64,000 nucleotides of DNA, taken from the NCBI RefSeq assembly GCF_014207135.1, contig NZ_JACHCC010000010.1, forward strand, positions 186,001 to 250,000, written 5' to 3'. The notes under the pieces are model-generated. The model had not been told where the DNA came from. It saw only the letters and a program-made list of their open reading frames with translations, and did no database searches. The DNA is from Pedobacter cryoconitis. Its GTDB lineage: Bacteria > Bacteroidota > Bacteroidia > Sphingobacteriales > Sphingobacteriaceae. This document shows, one piece after another, positions 60,134-64,000 of the stretch. Every line of letters begins with the position of its first letter. Position 1 is the first letter of the stretch. Made by a program: the position numbers and the translations under genes.

Positions 60134-61095
60134 TATAGTATACTAAGATTATTATTTAATTGTTCATAGGCGGTGTGACAATGTCTATAGAAGAATTTTT
60201 CTCTTTCCTGGTGAGTTTCTGGTTTGAAAATTTCCTTTGATGACTTGCTGTGAAACCCTAAACGGGTATTCATCTTTTCTGGATCCCTGATTGGAATTCC
60301 AGTAAACTGGCTGAATGATCCGACCATTTTTTTGCTTCCATCTGCGTAATTAAAGAAGTAGTTTTTAGGATGGGCATCTGCATGGATGTTTTGTAGCTTC
60401 AGGAAATACTGTTCCAGTACTTGTGCCGTATAACCATTAAAATCACCACCGAAGCTGGCTGGCTGTTCGGTTTTGAGCAGATTGTTATCAATCATCCCAG
60501 GTATGGATTGTAACCCCCGGCGTTTATCGTGTGAAGCAATTATTTCATCTGGCTGACGATAAAGGAAGAAAAATGGGGTTTGTGGATACCATTCCCGCAA
60601 TAATTCGTAAAAATGAATATGCCAGCTGTCGAGTTTAATAATATAGCTGGTCTCTTTAAAGTTGCGTTTTTGTCCCATAAATTTTATGGCCGACTTAAAC
60701 CAGACTTCACGGGTCAAAGTACTGAGGTCAGCTTGTTTTTCTGTAGCCCGTAAAATCTCATCAAACAGAGGGGCTTCAGCAATTACAATATTTTCTTCAG
60801 GGTCTGCGAAAGCCTGGGACAATAGGGTAGACCCGCAACGCGAGACATGAAAAATGAATGAACTGGGAGCCAGTGATTCCAGATCCTGACCTGCCACGGG
60901 TAGAAAATCTGGAGTGGAGAAACTCTCTAAATTAGATTTTTCTATTTGTTGACATCTGCAGCTTTGGATGGTTTCATCAAAAAATGGATGGATCATCCGG
61001 ATATTCTCCAGATGCATCCATTTCAAAGTCCAGTCGTCCTGGGCTGAATGGCTGAGCTTGAAGGGTATCCAGTTTGCTATTAAAGATCTTTGCAT
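60133..61095 (-). CDS. Sulfotransferase-family protein
   Basis: The 320-residue protein has the 5'-phosphosulfate loop as IFHVSRCGSTLLSQAFADPEENIVIAEAP near residues 80-110, the family's [GS]xPRSGTTxL-like site. A 3'-phosphate-binding stretch is FFFLYRQPDEIIASHDKRRGLQ. PAPS-dependent sulfotransferases transfer sulfate to a hydroxyl or amine. It lies between an AspH-like and a PhyH-like oxygenase with one-base stop/start overlaps, so hydroxyls made by the oxygenases may be its acceptors. The fold is plausible, but the acceptor is unknown. Confidence 0.82.
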   Translation of the reverse strand: MQRSLIANWIPFKLSHSAQDDWTLKWMHLENIRMIHPFFDETIQSCRCQQIEKSNLESFSTPDFLPVAGQDLESLAPSSFIFHVSRCGSTLLSQAFADPEENIVIAEAPLFDEILRATEKQADLSTLTREVWFKSAIKFMGQKRNFKETSYIIKLDSWHIHFYELLREWYPQTPFFFLYRQPDEIIASHDKRRGLQSIPGMIDNNLLKTEQPASFGGDFNGYTAQVLEQYFLKLQNIHADAHPKNYFFNYADGSKKMVGSFSQFTGIPIRDPEKMNTRLGFHSKSSKEIFKPETHQEREKFFYRHCHTAYEQLNNNLSIL

Positions 61096-61775
61096 TAGTG
61101 TTCTGCTTTGAGAGTCGCAATCAGGTTTCTGGCAGTATCGGTGTTCATCTGCTCTAAATTTTCTATCATTCTGGCCTTTGTTTCCGGATCATAACTATCC
61201 GAAGTGCTTCTTCTGGAAAGATCGTAACCATGGGCTTCAAATAAGCGGTCTGTCCAGTCGTTGCGGATTCCGTCGATAATTAAATGAACTCTTGGCGTAC
61301 TTCCGGCATTAATGATACTATGCGTTACACTAAAATCAATATACCAGCATTCACCTGCATCCAGATGAAGTTTCTCCTGTTCAATGGTGAAATGCACATC
61401 CGGATTGGTTACAATAGGGATATGTATTCTGAATATACCATCATGATAGGCACATCCCAGGTCTTTGTGGGGTTTGATATGGCTATCCGGTGCCAGGTAT
61501 AAAAGGCGTATGGCTTCTTTCTCACATTGCCACGAATCCAGAATTTCTTTAGTATAAGGCATCAATCCGAGCACTGGGGTATCCTGGTAAATTCCATTTG
61601 GATGTGCATGAATATCATTGCTTTTTCCGCTGGCAGAACGTAAAGAAATACTTCGCCAATCCCCATTATAGTCCTGGGTATTAAAGTGTAAAGGCCATTC
61701 TTCCTTTAAAGCATATCCGAGTTCAGTGTTGAGCTTTTCTACATGATATGCACCGGAAAATTTTATATAATTCAT
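61095..61775 (-). CDS. AspH-like (aspartyl/asparaginyl beta-hydroxylase) Fe(II)/2OG oxygenase
   Basis: The 226-residue protein from the ATG at 61775 has SHIKPHKDLGCAYHDGIFRIHIPIVTNPDVHFTIEQEKLHLDAGECWYIDFSVTHSIINAGSTPRVHLIID, with the iron ligand HKD and distal His, and the 2OG-contacting Arg. An in-frame TTG at 61793 is not a better start. It is the first gene of the coupled four-gene operon with sulfotransferase, PhyH and APS kinase, and diverges from a Crp-like regulator gene. Its target could be a small molecule or a peptide side chain. Confidence 0.87.
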   Translation of the reverse strand: MNYIKFSGAYHVEKLNTELGYALKEEWPLHFNTQDYNGDWRSISLRSASGKSNDIHAHPNGIYQDTPVLGLMPYTKEILDSWQCEKEAIRLLYLAPDSHIKPHKDLGCAYHDGIFRIHIPIVTNPDVHFTIEQEKLHLDAGECWYIDFSVTHSIINAGSTPRVHLIIDGIRNDWTDRLFEAHGYDLSRRSTSDSYDPETKARMIENLEQMNTDTARNLIATLKAEH

Positions 61776-61861
61776 CTGGTATATTAAGAGCAAGCTAAAT
61801 ATAAGATATTAGTGGTGGAATATTTTTGATATTGTGTACAAAAACATAATTAAATTGACCT

Positions 61862-62425
61862 ATGGATCTGCTTTTTCAATATTTTAAAAAATATAACCAG
61901 CTTTCTAAAGAGGCTGAGGAAGCTATTGCAGCAATCAGTAGCATCCAGCAAATAAAAAAAAACAAGGATCTGCAGCCTATCGGGCATACCTGCAAAACAA
62001 TTTATTTTATCAATAAGGGGATGGCCCGTATCTATTATTTTAAGGATGGTGTAGATATTACGGAGAGTTTTGCTTTTGAAAATAATACCCTCACCAGAGT
62101 AGAGAGCCTGTTTACTGGAAAGCCAAGCCGAAAAGCAATCCAGATTCTGGAAGATAGTGAACTGGTTGCCATCAGCTCGGTTAAATTATTCGAATTATAT
62201 GACAGGTTCCCGGAAATAGAAAGATTGTTCCGTCGGATTTTTGAGGCTGCTTATGTAGATACTGTTAACAGGATTGAAGGGATGCAGTTTCATTCTGCGG
62301 AGGAAAGATATAATGCTTTACTGAGTGAGGCACCGGGTGTTTTATTAAGAGTTCCGTTAAAGTATATTTCTTCCTATCTGGGGATTACCCAGGTAAGTCT
62401 CAGCCGGATCAGGGGAATGCGTTGA
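61862..62425 (+). CDS. Crp/Fnr-family regulator
   Basis: The 187-residue protein has a cyclic-nucleotide-binding-like beta-roll at about residues 20-120 (KNKDLQPIGHTCKTIYFINKGMARIYYFKDGVDITESFAFENN) and ends in a helix-turn-helix (LRVPLKYISSYLGITQVSLSRIRGMR). It lacks the four-Cys cluster of Fnr, and the cAMP-pocket Arg region is not the canonical one, so the signal is unknown. It is divergent from the sulfation operon (86 bp) and 67 bp ahead of the rhodanese-MBL gene, so it could control either. Confidence 0.87.
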   Translation: MDLLFQYFKKYNQLSKEAEEAIAAISSIQQIKKNKDLQPIGHTCKTIYFINKGMARIYYFKDGVDITESFAFENNTLTRVESLFTGKPSRKAIQILEDSELVAISSVKLFELYDRFPEIERLFRRIFEAAYVDTVNRIEGMQFHSAEERYNALLSEAPGVLLRVPLKYISSYLGITQVSLSRIRGMR

Positions 62426-62492
62426 TTATTTATCTTATGTTAAACAGATAGCCATTTATTGCCACCAATTTTGTAACAGAAGAACTCAAAAT

Positions 62493-63599
62493 ATGGAAGT
62501 GATCAATGAAATTGATACCAATACGCTCAGGAACTGGTTGGAAGAAGGTAAAAATATCTCTGTATTGGATATCAGAGAAACTCAGGAACGTAAGGAATGG
62601 TTTATTCCGGGAAGTATTCATTTTGATGCTTATGTGAAGCTCAAAGCCAATGATCCGGCTGCCTTGGAAGGTTTGCATCTCGATAAAACAATCCCTGTAG
62701 TGACCGTGTGTGCAGGAGGGAAAACGAGTTTAATAGCTGCTGATCTTTTACAGAAGCAAGGTTACAAAGTCTATTCGCTGGCAGGGGGAATGAAAGGCTG
62801 GAGTTTATCCTGGAACACGGCTAAGATCACAATGCCTGATTTTGAAGTTATCCAATTCAGAAGAACAGGTAAAGGTTGTCTTTCTTATCTGGTTATTTCG
62901 GGTGAGGAAGCTATTCTGGTGGATGCGTCTTTACCATTGGAAGCTTATCAGGAAATATTACTTCAAAATAACCTCCGGCTGAAGTATGTTATAGAGACAC
63001 ATATTCATGCAGATCATCTTTCAAGATCAAAGGAAATAGCAGCTTATAACGGGGTTCCTTTATATCTGCCGGTACCTAATCAGGTGAGGTTTGACTTTAA
63101 ACCGGTAGATGAAGCAACGGTTTTTAATGTTGGGAACATAGTTGTTACAGCTATTCATACTCCAGGGCACACTTTAGAGAGTACGTGTTATCTCATAAAC
63201 AGTAAAGTATTACTTTCGGGAGATACTCTTTTTGTGGATGGTGTGGGCCGGCCTGACCTGAAGGCTGATCATGAGGTTGCCAAACAAAAATCAAAAATGC
63301 TGTACAGGTCTTTAAATAGACTGCTGGGCCTGGACGAACAAATCATTGTCTTACCTGCGCATACCAGTCGACCAGTTGATTTTGATCAGGCAATGATCCA
63401 AAGTACTATAGGATTTGTCAAGAGGAATGTTGAGATCCTGAAACTGAACGAGGAAGACTTTATCAGCGCTATTCTGCAACGTATTCCTCCGACTCCAGAC
63501 AATTATCTGGAAATTGTAGCTAAAAACCTTAAAGGTGATTTCAGTGATATTAACCCTGTTGACCTGGAAGCAGGTGCAAACAGATGTGCTATTTCTTAA
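62493..63599 (+). CDS. Rhodanese plus MBL-fold fusion, persulfide-dioxygenase-like
   Basis: The 368-residue protein begins with a rhodanese domain of about residues 8-105 (DTNTLRNWLEEGKNISVLDIRE and VVTVCAGGKTSLIAADLLQKQGYKVYSLAGGMKGW, with its catalytic Cys in VCAGGK). A metallo-beta-lactamase domain follows at about residues 120-330 (YVIETHIHADHLSRSKEIA, HTPGHTLESTCYLI and VLLSGDTLFVDGVGRPDL). This is the sulfurtransferase/ETHE1-like MBL arrangement that oxidises glutathione persulfide. The order is rhodanese first, the reverse of some PRF fusions. An MFS gene follows closely, so the two are likely one unit. Confidence 0.9.
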   Translation: MEVINEIDTNTLRNWLEEGKNISVLDIRETQERKEWFIPGSIHFDAYVKLKANDPAALEGLHLDKTIPVVTVCAGGKTSLIAADLLQKQGYKVYSLAGGMKGWSLSWNTAKITMPDFEVIQFRRTGKGCLSYLVISGEEAILVDASLPLEAYQEILLQNNLRLKYVIETHIHADHLSRSKEIAAYNGVPLYLPVPNQVRFDFKPVDEATVFNVGNIVVTAIHTPGHTLESTCYLINSKVLLSGDTLFVDGVGRPDLKADHEVAKQKSKMLYRSLNRLLGLDEQIIVLPAHTSRPVDFDQAMIQSTIGFVKRNVEILKLNEEDFISAILQRIPPTPDNYLEIVAKNLKGDFSDINPVDLEAGANRCAIS

Positions 63600-63609
63600 A
63601 TATACAGCT

Positions 63610-64000
63610 ATGGAAATACAATTGGGATTAAGAGAAAACTGGAAGCAATTCTGGCTGTTGGTTTTGATCAATGGTTTGGTTGGCGGAATGATTGGTTTGG
63701 AAAGAACATTACTTCCTGAGATTGCGGCTAAGGAATTTCATCTGACGTCAACCTCGGTTATGCTTTCGTTTATTATCGTATTTGGTTTGTTTAAGGCTAT
63801 AACTAATTATTTTACAGGGGTATTTGCTAACAGGTTTGGAAGAAAAAAACTCCTGGTTTTTGGCTGGCTGATTGGTTTACCTATTCCATTTATATTGATG
63901 TATGCAGACAGCTGGAACTGGATTATTGTTGCAAATGTCTTATTAGGTATTAATCAGGGCTTAACCTGGAGCAGTACCGTGACCATGAAAATCGATCTCG
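63610..64000 (+). CDS. MFS transporter (partial, 3' end outside the window)
   Basis: A frame opens at the ATG at 63610, 10 bp after the rhodanese-MBL stop, and is open for 130 codons to the window edge. It has at least three membrane segments, LLVLINGLVGGMIGLERTLLPEIAAKEFHL, then the motif A-like NRFGRKKLLVFGWLIGLPIPFILMYA. The early part looks like a MFS transporter of unknown substrate. Given its neighbour, a thiosulfate, sulfite or toxic-metabolite exporter is a guess. Confidence 0.85.
   Translation, partial: MEIQLGLRENWKQFWLLVLINGLVGGMIGLERTLLPEIAAKEFHLTSTSVMLSFIIVFGLFKAITNYFTGVFANRFGRKKLLVFGWLIGLPIPFILMYADSWNWIIVANVLLGINQGLTWSSTVTMKIDL

Noticed and set aside
1..64000. Insertion sequences, prophage or integrated element boundaries
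   Set aside because: No transposase, integrase, phage structural gene or tRNA-end attachment repeat was seen.

Overview
The window looks like a chromosomal segment of a Bacteroidota bacterium, most likely Sphingobacteriaceae (Pedobacter-like). The grounds are the AT-rich intergenic DNA, promoters of the TTG-N19/20-TAnnTTTG type, weak Shine-Dalgarno sequences, a TonB receptor with an N-terminal carboxypeptidase-regulatory-like domain, a DUF2723 membrane protein, and overall protein style. The genus is inference. I see no insertion sequence, prophage, CRISPR array or complete canonical tRNA.

1-15.2 kb: iron acquisition. A minus-strand operon encodes an NRPS-independent siderophore pathway: nitroreductase, PLP decarboxylase, IucA-type synthetase fused to an acetyltransferase, FAD N-hydroxylase, IucC-type synthetase, MATE exporter, a free-standing acyl carrier protein and an AMP-ligase. 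A divergent gene encodes an Fe(II)/2-oxoglutarate oxygenase that strongly resembles L-lysine 4-hydroxylases. A TonB-dependent receptor follows. The divergent promoters and the receptor leader carry three copies of one 21-bp imperfect palindrome, probably the iron box. The product is plausibly a citrate-hydroxamate with cadaverine or hydroxy-cadaverine arms and perhaps an unusual acyl group.

15.2-31 kb: a Gfo/Idh/MocA oxidoreductase; a MarR/MFS efflux pair under a 40-bp palindromic operator; a coupled kynureninase-bestrophin-histone-deacetylase-like set; a structured repeat; topoisomerase III; a class IV aminotransferase; an MBL-fold hydrolase; two poorly characterised proteins (one Mom/GNAT-like); miaA; a small outer-membrane protein; a GlxA-type regulator with a striking internal palindrome; and a divergent GAPDH.

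31-35.6 kb: a glyoxylate shunt (aceB-aceA) with a divergent RamB/ScfR-like regulator. 35.6-39.9 kb: an RNA-repair-like locus with rtcB and slipin on the minus strand. It has a long structured leader containing two tRNA T-arm-like modules, and a divergent WYL regulator with two matching inverted-repeat sites. This is the best candidate here for an under-described system.

39.9-51 kb: an AsmA-like protein; a TetR/small protein/MFS operon; PadR coupled to a DUF2723 protein with an N-terminal HAAS-like extension; a lipoprotein; and a stand-alone condensation-domain protein. 50.9-58.6 kb: myo-inositol/glucuronate catabolism (uxuA, uxaC, inositol oxygenase, SSS transporter) with two LacI regulators and twin operators. 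58.6-61.8 kb: a tightly coupled operon of two Fe/2OG oxygenases, a sulfotransferase and APS kinase, possibly a small hydroxylation/sulfation pathway. The window ends with a Crp-like regulator, a rhodanese-MBL fusion and a truncated MFS gene.
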